Below, piece after piece: positions 41,911-50,262 of a stretch of DNA of 64,000 nucleotides (the stretch's first letter is position 1; every line of letters starts with the position of its first letter). A program made the translations under genes and the position numbers. The notes under the pieces were generated by a model, which was not told the DNA's origin, did not search any database, and saw only the letters and a program-made list of their open reading frames with translations. This stretch comes from Gymnodinialimonas sp. 202GB13-11 (lineage in GTDB: Bacteria > Pseudomonadota > Alphaproteobacteria > Rhodobacterales > Rhodobacteraceae). The stretch spans positions 3,026,212 through 3,090,211 of the forward strand of contig NZ_JBFRBH010000001.1 in assembly GCF_040932485.1 (NCBI RefSeq), written 5' to 3'.

Positions 41911-42056
41911 GGGCGGACCTCGGCGAAAGGATGTTTCGTACACGTTCGCCAGAGGGGTAGATTATTGCGCTGCGGCGTGCAAGTGCTGCGACGCAGAAAG
42001 CGGAATGACGGCCGCGAAATTGGGGATCGCAGCTATAATTTTCCTGTAGTGCATCC

Positions 42057-42075
42057 GTAGTTATTCCGTAACTAC
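42057..42075. promoter_or_regulatory. Inverted repeat upstream of mcl1
   Basis: GTAGTTA and TAACTAC flank TTCCG: perfect 7-bp arms, about 150 bp upstream of the mcl1 start. Nearby GCACATGTGC (42084-42093) is a perfect 10-bp palindrome, and GCTGCGGCG/GCTGCGACG (41969, 41985) form a direct repeat closer to the gene. These are candidate regulator sites for mcl1; no regulator gene is adjacent. Confidence 0.4.
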
Positions 42076-42123
42076 CAAAGGGCGCACATGTGCCTATGCA
42101 AACACAGTGTTCTGTGCGCGCGC

Positions 42124-42393
42124 TCAGCGGTCGCGCCGGTTCCGTTTGCGCCGATTGGCGGCATATTCTGTCGGAATGAGGATCAGCGCAGCGGCAGACC
42201 CCACCGCCGCATCGAAGCCGGGTGAGCCAAGCGAGAGACCGAAGGTTGACCGGACCATGAACAAGACAAAGACGGCCCCCAAGGCGATCAGAAGCGATGG
42301 CAGGATGCCGTTATGCGTCCAACCCCACTTCTCGGACAGGAAGGCCACGACACCGGCGATCATCATCGACCCGAAAAAAGCGAAAAAGCCCAT
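42124..42393 (-). CDS. Small membrane protein after fmt
   Basis: An 89-residue protein with three hydrophobic segments (about residues 1-19, 29-49 and 56-75) and a very basic tail (AANRRKRNRRDR). It begins 1 bp after the fmt stop and is therefore part of the def/fmt operon. No family is recognised; short three-helix proteins of this kind are common as downstream passengers in Rhodobacterales operons. Confidence 0.65.
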   Translation of the reverse strand: MGFFAFFGSMMIAGVVAFLSEKWGWTHNGILPSLLIALGAVFVLFMVRSTFGLSLGSPGFDAAVGSAAALILIPTEYAANRRKRNRRDR

Positions 42394-42394
42394 C

Positions 42395-43303
42395 CTACTC
42401 TCCAATCCTGTCGCCGGGTGCGATCCGCGCCCCGCGCAACCAGTCTTCCGCCGCCATTGGCCCTTTGCCCTCTGGCTGGACCTGCGTGATTTCAACGGCC
42501 CCTTCGCCGCATCCGATTGTCGAACCGTCCATGACGATGCCGGCTTCACCCGAACCTGACGCCACTTGCGACTTCAGTAGTTTCACACGCTTTCCATTCA
42601 CCATAGTCCACGCCCCAGGAAACGGGGAAAGACCACGGATCTGAGCATCTATATGGGCGGCGGGCTCGGTCCAATCCACCTTTGCCTCAGATTTGTCGAT
42701 CTTTTGGGCGTAAGTGACGCCCTCTTCCGGCTGCTTCTGTGGTTGCAACGTTTCCAGTTTAGGCAGCGCTGCGCGGACGATTTCGGCCCCCGCGATGGAG
42801 AGTTTGTCGTGCAGCGTGCCAGCAGTTTCACCAGCGGCAATCGCGACCTCTTCCCGCAAAAGGACCGGGCCGGTATCGAGGCCTGCTTCCATCTGCATCA
42901 GGCAAACGGCAGTCGACTCATCGCCCGCCATGATCGCGCGCTGAATGGGCGCGGCCCCGCGCCAGCGCGGCAGATCGGAGGCGTGGACGTTGACGCAGCC
43001 AAGGCGGGGCGCATCGAGGATCGCCTGCGGCAGCAAGAGGCCGTAGGCAACCACGACCGCGACATCTGCATTGAAATCGGCAAAGGCGGCCTGTTCATCC
43101 GCCCCCTTGAGGCTGACTGGATGGCGCACGGGCAAACCAAGCGCATCGGCGCGCTGGTGCACCGGGCCGGGGCGTTCCTTCTTGCCGCGCCCTGCGGGGC
43201 GCGGCGGTTGGGAATAGACGGCCACAACTTCGTGCCCCTGATCGACGATCGCATCGAGGATCGGGACGGAGAAGTCCGGCGTGCCCATGAAGATTACGCG
43301 CAT
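42395..43303 (-). CDS. fmt: Methionyl-tRNA formyltransferase
   Basis: Formylates initiator Met-tRNA with 10-formyl-THF. The 302-residue protein has the N-terminal [16 protein letters not shown], the folate/catalytic region ([18 protein letters not shown]; the usual SLLP is SDLP here) and the C-terminal OB-fold tRNA-binding domain ([20 protein letters not shown]). It sits directly after two deformylase-type genes; its start shares a base with the upstream stop (TGATG). Confidence 0.95.
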   Translation of the reverse strand: MRVIFMGTPDFSVPILDAIVDQGHEVVAVYSQPPRPAGRGKKERPGPVHQRADALGLPVRHPVSLKGADEQAAFADFNADVAVVVAYGLLLPQAILDAPRLGCVNVHASDLPRWRGAAPIQRAIMAGDESTAVCLMQMEAGLDTGPVLLREEVAIAAGETAGTLHDKLSIAGAEIVRAALPKLETLQPQKQPEEGVTYAQKIDKSEAKVDWTEPAAHIDAQIRGLSPFPGAWTMVNGKRVKLLKSQVASGSGEAGIVMDGSTIGCGEGAVEITQVQPEGKGPMAAEDWLRGARIAPGDRIGE

Positions 43304-43797
43304 CAGCGAGCCTTTCTTGCCTTCTTGAGCAACATCTCACGCTTTACCTTGCTGAGATTGTCGAAATACATGCGCCCGTTGAGGTGGTCGATCTGGTGCT
43401 GCACGGACGTGGCCCAGAGGTCGACGAACTCCTGCCGCACGCGCACTCCCATATGGTCGGTGAAGGCGACAGTCACCCGTGCCGGGCGGGTGATCTTGGC
43501 CGACACACCGGCGAGATTGGGGGAGCCTTCGGGGTAAGTGCTCAGATCATCGGAGGCGGCGATGACCTCTGGATCCGCCATGCGGATGGCCTGCCCACGT
43601 TCATCACTTGCATCAACGACGGCGAGCCGCAGCATCACGCCAATTTGCGGCGCGGCAAGGCCAACGCCGGGCATGGCATCCATGGTCTCGATCATGTCGT
43701 CCCAGATCGCGCGATGCTCGTCCGTGATTGCACCAACGGGATCGGCAGGCGTGCGCAGGCACTTGTTCGGCCAGGGCAGGAAGGGGCGGGTGGGCAT
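43303..43797 (-). CDS. Peptide deformylase-like protein, catalytic residues lost
   Basis: A 164-residue homologue of peptide deformylase. Motif 1 is intact ([10 protein letters not shown]). Motif 2, normally EGCLS, reads EGSPN (S92 in place of the metal-binding Cys). Motif 3, normally HExxH, reads HQIDH (Q135 in place of the catalytic Glu). Loss of two essential residues predicts no deformylase activity. The reading frame is long and uninterrupted, so it is probably a maintained pseudoenzyme rather than a decaying gene. It lies between def and fmt. Confidence 0.85.
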   Translation of the reverse strand: MPTRPFLPWPNKCLRTPADPVGAITDEHRAIWDDMIETMDAMPGVGLAAPQIGVMLRLAVVDASDERGQAIRMADPEVIAASDDLSTYPEGSPNLAGVSAKITRPARVTVAFTDHMGVRVRQEFVDLWATSVQHQIDHLNGRMYFDNLSKVKREMLLKKARKAR

Positions 43798-43863
43798 GGA
43801 GGTGTCTCCGACGGATGCAGCCCCTCCTCCGGCCATGGGGCCGTCCTCGCAGCTGCGATGCGC

Positions 43864-44388
43864 TTAGGCCTTTTCGGTGGCCTTGTTGCGTTTGAACTTG
43901 ACCATCTTACGGGTGATCAACTGGCGCTTGAGCGGGCTGAGATAGTCGATGAACAATTTGCCATCGAGGTGGTCGATCTCGTGCTGGACGCAGGTGGCCC
44001 AGAGGCCATCGAACGTGTCTTCCTGCTCGGCCCCGTTCATATCAATCCAGCGCACAGTCACGGCTTCGGGCCGGGTCACGTCGGCGTAGATCTCAGGGAT
44101 CGAGAGGCAGCCTTCCTCATAAACGTTTGTCTCGTCCGAGGAGGACACGACCTCAGGATTGAACATCGCCATCGGACGCGGGGGCGCACCTTCTTCCTTG
44201 ACGCAATCGAGCACGATCAGGCGCAGTGATACGCCGATCTGCGGCGCCGCAAGACCAATACCGGGCGCGTCATACATCGTCGCCAGCATGTCGTCGGCCA
44301 GCGCACGCAATTCATCGGACACATCGTCGATGGGCGCGGCCACCTTTTTCAGGCGCGGGTCGGGGTGCAGGACAATCGGGCGTTTCAT
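43864..44388 (-). CDS. def: Peptide deformylase
   Basis: Removes the N-formyl group from nascent proteins. The 174-residue metalloenzyme has all three motifs: [16 protein letters not shown] (C94) and QHEIDHLDG (H136, E137, H140). It is the functional partner of the upstream-acting fmt, and the first gene of def-def2-fmt-membrane protein. The start MKRPIVLHPDPRL is the canonical one. The divergent PatB/MalY gene begins 103 bp away. Confidence 0.96.
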   Translation of the reverse strand: MKRPIVLHPDPRLKKVAAPIDDVSDELRALADDMLATMYDAPGIGLAAPQIGVSLRLIVLDCVKEEGAPPRPMAMFNPEVVSSSDETNVYEEGCLSIPEIYADVTRPEAVTVRWIDMNGAEQEDTFDGLWATCVQHEIDHLDGKLFIDYLSPLKRQLITRKMVKFKRNKATEKA

Positions 44389-44490
44389 GGAGGCCCATGT
44401 AAGACAATCCTGCGCGCGAATAAAGGGCGTGGGGTTGCGGCCAAACCTGCGCACGCTAGGGTCCGATGCGACGCACGAAGGAGGCTATCC

Positions 44491-45660
44491 ATGTCATTCG
44501 ACGAAATCATCGACCGCCGCGGCACCCATTGCGTGAAATGGGACATGATGGAGACCCTTTACGGTGTGTCCCCGAATGATGGCGTGTCGATGTGGGTGGC
44601 AGATATGGATTTCCGCCCGCCGGGCTGCGTGCAGGATGCCGTGCAGGCGATGGTGGATCACGGCGTCTACGGCTATTTTGGCGATGACAGCAAATACCGC
44701 GCGGCGATTTGCTGGTGGATGGCAGAGCGGCACGGGTGGGAGGTTGATCCGGCGCATATTTTCTCGACCCACGGGTTGGTGAACGGCACGGCGATGTGCG
44801 TGGACGCGTTCACGAATGAGGGCGACGGTGTGGTGTTGTTCACGCCGGTCTACCATGCCTTCGCCAAAGTGATACGTGCCGCAAACCGCGATCTGCGGGA
44901 GTTGGAGATGGGGCAGGAGGACGGCAAATACGTTCTCGATTTCGAGGCCTTCGACGCGCAGATGACGGGTAACGAAAAGATGCTGGTGCTCTGCTCACCG
45001 CACAATCCAGGCGGGCGCGTTTGGACGCGGGCTGAGCTGGAGGGCGTGGCGGAGTTTGCAAAGCGGCATGACCTGATCATCGTATCGGACGAGATCCACC
45101 ACGACCTTCTGATGCCCGGGCAGACGCATATCCCGATGACCAAGATCGACGGGATTGCGGACCGGCTCGTGATGATGACGGCGGCGACGAAGACGTTCAA
45201 CATCGCAGGGTCTCATATCGGGAATGTCATCATCGCAGATGAAACCCTGCGGGCCCGTTTTGCGGCACGGATGGCGGCGTTGGGCATGTCTCCCAATTCT
45301 TTCGGCTTGTTCACGGTCACAGCCGCCTATTCGCCCGCAGGCGCTGAGTGGTTGGACAATCTGCGGGAATACCTCGCCGAGAATGCGCGGGTGTTCGACG
45401 AGGGGATCAACGCGATCCCCGGCCTGCGGTCGATGCCGCTTGAGTCAACCTACCTCGCTTGGGTCGATTTCGAGGGCACCGGCATGACGCGGGAGGAGTT
45501 CACGGATCGTGTAACAAACTCAGCCAAGATCGCCGCAAACTACGGGCCGACCTTCGGCAAGGGCGGCGACAGCTTCCTGCGGTTCAACATTGCCGCCCCG
45601 CGCGCAGTGATTGAAGATGCCGTGGCCCGGATGAAAACAGCGTTTGGCGATCTTCAATAA
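44491..45660 (+). CDS. MalY/PatB family PLP-dependent aminotransferase (putative cystathionine beta-lyase)
   Basis: A 389-residue fold-type I PLP enzyme of the MalY/PatB group, C-S lyases that cleave cystathionine or related sulfides. Signatures are MWVADMDFRPP (N-terminal), SPHNPGGRVW, IVSDEIHHDLL and the Schiff-base lysine in AATKTFNIAG. GAAGGAGG precedes the ATG at 44491. It is probably involved in methionine/cysteine metabolism. It overlaps the DMT transporter gene tail to tail by 7 bp. Confidence 0.88.
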   Translation: MSFDEIIDRRGTHCVKWDMMETLYGVSPNDGVSMWVADMDFRPPGCVQDAVQAMVDHGVYGYFGDDSKYRAAICWWMAERHGWEVDPAHIFSTHGLVNGTAMCVDAFTNEGDGVVLFTPVYHAFAKVIRAANRDLRELEMGQEDGKYVLDFEAFDAQMTGNEKMLVLCSPHNPGGRVWTRAELEGVAEFAKRHDLIIVSDEIHHDLLMPGQTHIPMTKIDGIADRLVMMTAATKTFNIAGSHIGNVIIADETLRARFAARMAALGMSPNSFGLFTVTAAYSPAGAEWLDNLREYLAENARVFDEGINAIPGLRSMPLESTYLAWVDFEGTGMTREEFTDRVTNSAKIAANYGPTFGKGGDSFLRFNIAAPRAVIEDAVARMKTAFGDLQ

Positions 45661-46526
45661 CGGCGGCGTTGCAAACCAAGATAAAGGGCGAGGCTGCCGA
45701 CCACGATGGCCCCGCCCACGAGCATCAGGGCCGTCGGCGCCTCACCAATGGCCAGCCAGACCCAGAGCGGCCCCAGCACGGTCTCCAGCAGCAAAAGCAG
45801 GCTGACATTCGCCGTGGCTGTGTGGCGTGAGGCGAGGGACAGGCAATAGAAGCTAATCGGCAAGACAAGGCCGCCGGTCACGATGATGGGCCAAAGGGTG
45901 ATGCCGTCGAGTGATTGAACCGGCCCTGTCATGGTCAGGCCTGTGATGCCAGCGGCCAGTGCGCCAAGGCCGACAGCCAGGGGGATCGGGACAGTCTGGT
46001 GGTGCCGGATCAGCACGAAAGACAACGCGAGGCAAAGCGCAACCCCAAGGCCGAATGCCGCCCCGATCAGCGATGCCGTATCAAAGCCGACCCCTCCGGA
46101 TTTGCCGAAGATCGCGACCGTCAGCCCTGCAAGAACGGCCCCGATGGTGAGCCATGTGGCACGGCCTGTGGCCTCTCCCATCAACAGCCACGACAGCAGG
46201 GCGGAAAGGATAGGCACCGTAGCGACACCTAGCAGAACGGGCGTGACCGGATAGCCAACGATGCCGAAGGTGAAGAGCGCACCGTTAACGGCCTGACAGA
46301 GCGCGATGGCCATGCCGCCGAGACTGAGGGACGCTGCCAAATCCGCACGCTTCTGGCGGCTTGTTGCAGCCCAAACGCCTAGCAAGACCAGCCCCATCAG
46401 GCTGGAGCGCCAGCCAAGCATCTGCACCCCTTCCATTCCCGACAGGCGCATCAACATGGCGTCTGGCGTCAGGACAAGCGCGCCGAAGGTGGCAAGGCCA
46501 AGGCCGTAAAGGGGGCCGCGTTGCAT
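45654..46526 (-). CDS. EamA/DMT superfamily transporter
   Basis: A 290-residue inner-membrane transporter with about ten helices in two EamA repeats (GLVLLGVWAATSRQKRADLA near the first, and WPIIVTGGLVLPISFYCLSL in the second). The substrate is unknown. It begins on the base after the previous gene's stop and closes a four-gene minus-strand run (YcxB-like, mobA, a DUF429-like protein and this transporter). Confidence 0.82.
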   Translation of the reverse strand: MQRGPLYGLGLATFGALVLTPDAMLMRLSGMEGVQMLGWRSSLMGLVLLGVWAATSRQKRADLAASLSLGGMAIALCQAVNGALFTFGIVGYPVTPVLLGVATVPILSALLSWLLMGEATGRATWLTIGAVLAGLTVAIFGKSGGVGFDTASLIGAAFGLGVALCLALSFVLIRHHQTVPIPLAVGLGALAAGITGLTMTGPVQSLDGITLWPIIVTGGLVLPISFYCLSLASRHTATANVSLLLLLETVLGPLWVWLAIGEAPTALMLVGGAIVVGSLALYLGLQRRRY

Positions 46527-47381
46527 TCAATTCAGCCCTGCGATCAGGGCATCTTCATCGCCGAGACCAAGGATCCATCCCTCCTCTGCGTCGCCCTCCT
46601 GCAGCAGGTTGTTCAGATGCGCGGGATCGAGCCGTGAGAAGGCGCGAGCCACAAGACGCACCTGGGCCGCGTCGAGGATTTCGTCTTCGCGCAACCGCGC
46701 CTTGATCGTAGCGTCGATGAGGCCGGGATAGATCTCGGCCAAGACAATGGGGGTATCGGGCGACTGAAAGGGGCTGACGCTGAGCGTGTCGCCATAGCGT
46801 TGCCGAAGGTTGTGGAGGTGCGGGAGACCAAGCAGGACCTGCGACCCGACAGAGCCTGTGGTGAACAGCTTCCAACAGGGTTGCGCGCGGGGTAATTCGC
46901 GCTCCACCGCGCGGCGTTCGGGCATGCCATGGCCGTGACGTGCGGTGCCCTTGGCGGGCAAAGTGTCGGTCTCACGCGCCGCCGGGCAGCCCCAGAAGGG
47001 ACCGACACCGGGGAACAATCTGTTCAGCCCTTCGGCCACGTCGAACCGGTTGTTGCCGTTGGCTTTGTCATCCTCGATCACATCGTCCAGATAGGCCCAA
47101 AGGTTTAACGGATCGTCCGAGCCGCACACGGCCCGCGCGAAACTGCGTGGATAGCCGAACGGAAAGTCGAACCCCGCCAGCACGCGGCGGCCTGCCCGCA
47201 ACTCACCATCCAGCAGCCCCGTGAGCGCGCGCATGGCAGCGTGGCGGGTGCGGTGGTAAGTCACCGCTTCTCGCCCATTCCGGCTGATGCCAACGAAAAT
47301 CGCATCCTTGGTGGGTTTGGCAGGCGATGGCTTGGACCTTGCAGACCAATCGACCATGACGATGGTGTCGAAGCCCTTCAT
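46527..47381 (-). CDS. Uncharacterised protein coupled to mobA (DUF429-like, RNase H fold suspected)
   Basis: A 284-residue soluble protein. The N-terminus VMVDWSARSKPSPAKPTKDA and VLAGFDFPFGYPRSF, plus IVLAEIYPGLIDATIK and LDAAQVRLVARAFSRLD, contain conserved acidic residues (D in VDWSAR, D in FDFPFGYP, E in AEIYPG) in an order that recalls DUF429-type RNase H folds. The family assignment is tentative and no substrate can be proposed. Starts ATG ending at 47381, overlapping mobA by ATGA, so it is coupled to molybdenum cofactor synthesis. Confidence 0.6.
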   Translation of the reverse strand: MKGFDTIVMVDWSARSKPSPAKPTKDAIFVGISRNGREAVTYHRTRHAAMRALTGLLDGELRAGRRVLAGFDFPFGYPRSFARAVCGSDDPLNLWAYLDDVIEDDKANGNNRFDVAEGLNRLFPGVGPFWGCPAARETDTLPAKGTARHGHGMPERRAVERELPRAQPCWKLFTTGSVGSQVLLGLPHLHNLRQRYGDTLSVSPFQSPDTPIVLAEIYPGLIDATIKARLREDEILDAAQVRLVARAFSRLDPAHLNNLLQEGDAEEGWILGLGDEDALIAGLN

Positions 47382-47935
47382 CCCAGCCAAGCTTCCGCTT
47401 GGGCGAGGTCTTCGGCGGTGTTCACGTTGAAGAAGGGCGGTGGGACGGTCTCAGGGAAGCGGATGCGCGTGACAGTGTGCTCAGCCGCCCAATCCGTTAC
47501 TTTACGCGTTCCACGATCAAGCGCTTGGGCCAGATCGGCGGACAAATACACCGGCCAAAGTGCTGTGGTTCCGTGCAATCCGTCTTGGGTTTCAGCCACA
47601 GCGATGCCCGGGCCTTCCGACAAACGACCGACCAGATCGGCGGGCAAAAAGGGCGTGTCCACCGCAACCGTCAGCACATTGTCCGCACCAAGGCTTTCAG
47701 CCCATGTCATCGCCGCCAGAATGCCGCCAAGCGGGCCTAGGCCCGGCACCTTATCGGCAATGACCGGTAGCGACCCAAGCGGGTCCGGCCCGTTGATCAC
47801 CAATTCACTCACCTGCGGCGCGAGCCGGTCATGGACATGCCGCCACAAGGGCTTTCCCGCCAATAGGCGCTGCGCCTTGTCCCCGCCGATGCGACGGCCC
47901 TGCCCGCCTGCGAGGATGACACCGGGAACAGTCAT
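47378..47935 (-). CDS. mobA: Molybdenum cofactor guanylyltransferase
   Basis: Transfers GMP to molybdopterin to make the MGD cofactor. The 185-residue protein has the nucleotide-binding GVILAGGQGRRIGGDKAQRL and the metal-site VAVDTPFLPADLV, and is a compact MobA without fused domains. It overlaps the YcxB-like gene at its start and the DUF429-like gene at its end, both by ATGA. Confidence 0.93.
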   Translation of the reverse strand: MTVPGVILAGGQGRRIGGDKAQRLLAGKPLWRHVHDRLAPQVSELVINGPDPLGSLPVIADKVPGLGPLGGILAAMTWAESLGADNVLTVAVDTPFLPADLVGRLSEGPGIAVAETQDGLHGTTALWPVYLSADLAQALDRGTRKVTDWAAEHTVTRIRFPETVPPPFFNVNTAEDLAQAEAWLG

Positions 47936-48495
47936 TCCTGCGCTGCCGCTTGCCATGCACGCATGTTTGCCAAGGCTTCCTTCGCCTCTTCCATCGAGGC
48001 AAACCCGCTCAAGGGAATGGAGGTCCAGGCAAATCCGGCCATGACGAGAATGAAGGCCGGGTGGACGTCGATCCGGTCAATGTCAGCCCAAGCCAAGCTC
48101 GTCTGCGTTTGCCCTGCGACGACGCGGACAGAGTCCTCTGAAATCAAAACGTGAGCGCTTGCTTGCATCGAATCTGTGCAATAGGCGCGCCAAAAGCGGC
48201 GGGTATTGGCCGCATTCAGCCAGGCATAAACCACAACAAAGGCAACGATCCCGGTAAGGATCGGAACGAATGCCGCAAACTGGGGGGCGAAATCTGCCGC
48301 CTGAAGCAAGGGAAAGAGCCACAGAAACATCAAACCGGCACAGCATCCCGCAGCTAACAGGTAAACCAACCACCCTAGAAACGCGCTGTTCGCGGCGGCA
48401 TTTGCGCGTTCTAACATGATGGTCTCGGCGGCGGCGCTGGCTTGCGCCATTGCATCAGGGTCACCGGGCCCCTCTATCCTGTAAGTCACCGTCAT
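47932..48495 (-). CDS. YcxB-like membrane protein
   Basis: A 187-residue protein with two transmembrane helices (about residues 38-62 and 73-92) followed by a soluble C-terminal domain, ISEDSVRVVAGQTQTSLAWA, then IDVHPAFILVMAGFAWTSIP, which resembles the YcxB-like domain. The function is unknown. It is the first gene of the mobA run; ATG ending at 48495 is the start (an upstream TTG is less likely). The gap to azlC is 102 bp. Confidence 0.65.
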   Translation of the reverse strand: MTVTYRIEGPGDPDAMAQASAAAETIMLERANAAANSAFLGWLVYLLAAGCCAGLMFLWLFPLLQAADFAPQFAAFVPILTGIVAFVVVYAWLNAANTRRFWRAYCTDSMQASAHVLISEDSVRVVAGQTQTSLAWADIDRIDVHPAFILVMAGFAWTSIPLSGFASMEEAKEALANMRAWQAAAQE

Positions 48496-48597
48496 TTCAC
48501 GCAATCCCTTTGGTGATCATCCAGATCAACAGGCTTCATTTGCATCCCCTGATAGCCGGATTTAAGGCGATGCATAGCGTCAGGAGTAATCGACACC

Positions 48598-49332
48598 ATG
48601 GCCAGTGCCAACTCATCCCGATCCGCGTTCTTGCAGGGCGCCCGCGATGCAGGCCCGTTCCTGCTTGTCGCCGGGCCGTTTGGGGCCTTGTTCGGGGTCG
48701 TGGCGACCGAGGCGGGGCTTAACATCGCGCAGGTCATGGGGTTTTCGGTTGTGGTGATCGCGGGTGCGTCACAGCTGGCGGCGTTGCAGTTGATGCTGGA
48801 TCAGGCGCCTGCGGTGATCGTGCTGTTGTCAGCCATCGCGGTGAACCTGCGGATGGCGATGTATTCGGCCTCTCTCGCGCCGCATCTTGGGGCGGCTCCG
48901 TTATGGAAGCGGGCTTTGGTGGCGTACATGAATGTCGACCAGACCTACGCCGTGTCTGTCCTGAAGTACGAAGACGCGCCAGAGATGAGCCTGGCGGAGA
49001 AACTCGGTTATTTCTTTGGCACCTGCGTGCCGATCATCCCGGTCTGGATCATCGCCACTTATATCGGCGCGCGCCTTGGCGAAGTGATCCCGAGTGACTG
49101 GGACATTGCGTTCGCGGTGCCGGTGGCGTTCCTCGCCATGGTCGCCCCGGCCCTGCGTACGGCGGCTCATGTGGCGGCGGCCTTTGCGTCTGTCGTGTTA
49201 GCCATCGTGTTTGCTGGATTGCCATACAATCTTGGCCTGATGCCTGCGGGCATTGGCGCCATGATCGTGGGGGCCGAGGTTGAACGCCGGATGGGCGCGC
49301 GGTTTGTGCCACCTACGGGGGGCAGCAAATGA
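48598..49332 (+). CDS. azlC: AzlC family branched-chain amino acid exporter subunit
   Basis: A 244-residue membrane protein of the AzlC family. The N-terminal AFLQGARDAGPFLLVAGPFG and the central region ALVAYMNVDQTYAVSVLKYE match AzlC, which pairs with AzlD to export branched-chain amino acids or azaleucine. Six or more helices are present. GGAG lies before the ATG. azlD overlaps by ATGA, and an Lrp/AsnC gene converges beyond it. Confidence 0.9.
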   Translation: MASANSSRSAFLQGARDAGPFLLVAGPFGALFGVVATEAGLNIAQVMGFSVVVIAGASQLAALQLMLDQAPAVIVLLSAIAVNLRMAMYSASLAPHLGAAPLWKRALVAYMNVDQTYAVSVLKYEDAPEMSLAEKLGYFFGTCVPIIPVWIIATYIGARLGEVIPSDWDIAFAVPVAFLAMVAPALRTAAHVAAAFASVVLAIVFAGLPYNLGLMPAGIGAMIVGAEVERRMGARFVPPTGGSK

Positions 49333-49658
49333 TCGGTTGGACGGGTACGGAAATCTGGCTGATCATTGTGGCGCTTGGGGTGGCGACTTACACGATCCGC
49401 TTTTCCTTTCTGGGGCTGATCGGCAACCGGGAGCTGCCCGATTGGCTGTTGCGCCACCTGCGCTACACCCCCGTTGCAATCCTGCCCGCCCTCGTCACGC
49501 CCGGTGTGCTTTGGCCTGAGGGTAGCGACGGAAGCCTGAGCTTGCCGCATATTGCATCGGCTGTGGTGGCGCTTGGCGTTGGCTATTGGCGCAAGAGTGC
49601 AGTCTTGGCGGCAGTCTGTGGCGTGTTGGCGTTCGTCGGGCTGAACGCGCTTCTCTAG
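49329..49658 (+). CDS. azlD: AzlD family branched-chain amino acid exporter subunit
   Basis: A 109-residue, four-helix partner of AzlC. The core YTIRFSFLGLIGNRELPDWL, then LRYTPVAILPALVTPGVLWP, is the AzlD family consensus. Overlaps azlC at its start by ATGA and the lrp-type gene at its end by 4 bp (convergent). Confidence 0.9.
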   Translation: MIGWTGTEIWLIIVALGVATYTIRFSFLGLIGNRELPDWLLRHLRYTPVAILPALVTPGVLWPEGSDGSLSLPHIASAVVALGVGYWRKSAVLAAVCGVLAFVGLNALL

Positions 49659-50125
49659 ACAGGCAGCGCGGTTGTCTTGAACACCGTCTTCAACGCAAAG
49701 CTTGATTGCATCTGCGCCACGCCGGGCAGGCGTGACAGGTGCTGGCGGTGAATACGGGCGAAATCCTCAGAGTCCCGTGCGACAACTTTCAGTAGATAAT
49801 CCGCCGTGCCCGCCATCAGATGGCATTCAAGAACGTCGGGAACGCGCGCGACGGCCTTTTCGAACGCATCAAGAATTTCGTCGGATTGGCCTTGCAACTT
49901 GATCTCGACGAATACAGTCGTCACACGCCCGACCGCGCGGGGGTTGAGAAGCGCGACGTAATCGCGGATCACCCCTGATGCTTCCAGCCGCTGGACGCGC
50001 CGGTGGCAAGCGGAGGGGGACAGGTTCACGCGCTCGGACAATTCCGCATGGGTCATGCGGCCCTGCCGCTGAAGCACTCGAAGAATCGCGGCATCTGTGT
50101 CGTCTAGTTCCTGCTCAGCGCTCAT
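49655..50125 (-). CDS. Lrp/AsnC family transcriptional regulator
   Basis: A 156-residue regulator. The N-terminal helix-turn-helix is LDDTDAAILRVLQRQGRMTH, then LSERVNLSPSACHRRVQRLE. The C-terminal RAM domain contains ECHLMAGTADYLLKVVARDS, the amino-acid effector site. It is divergent from alanine dehydrogenase, which indicates an AldR/BkdR-type activator of ald in response to alanine; this is inference from position. Start ATG ending at 50125 is preferred to an upstream TTG. Confidence 0.92.
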   Translation of the reverse strand: MSAEQELDDTDAAILRVLQRQGRMTHAELSERVNLSPSACHRRVQRLEASGVIRDYVALLNPRAVGRVTTVFVEIKLQGQSDEILDAFEKAVARVPDVLECHLMAGTADYLLKVVARDSEDFARIHRQHLSRLPGVAQMQSSFALKTVFKTTALPV

Positions 50126-50262
50126 CTCTCTCAATATCCCATAATACTACGCACACTTCTTGCATTGATTACGCTAACAGCGGGCGTTTTTTCAAAGTAA
50201 TTCCGCCACCTCAGGCGCATTCTCCGGTCACCGCAGTGACCTGTCCAAAGGAGGAGTGGACC

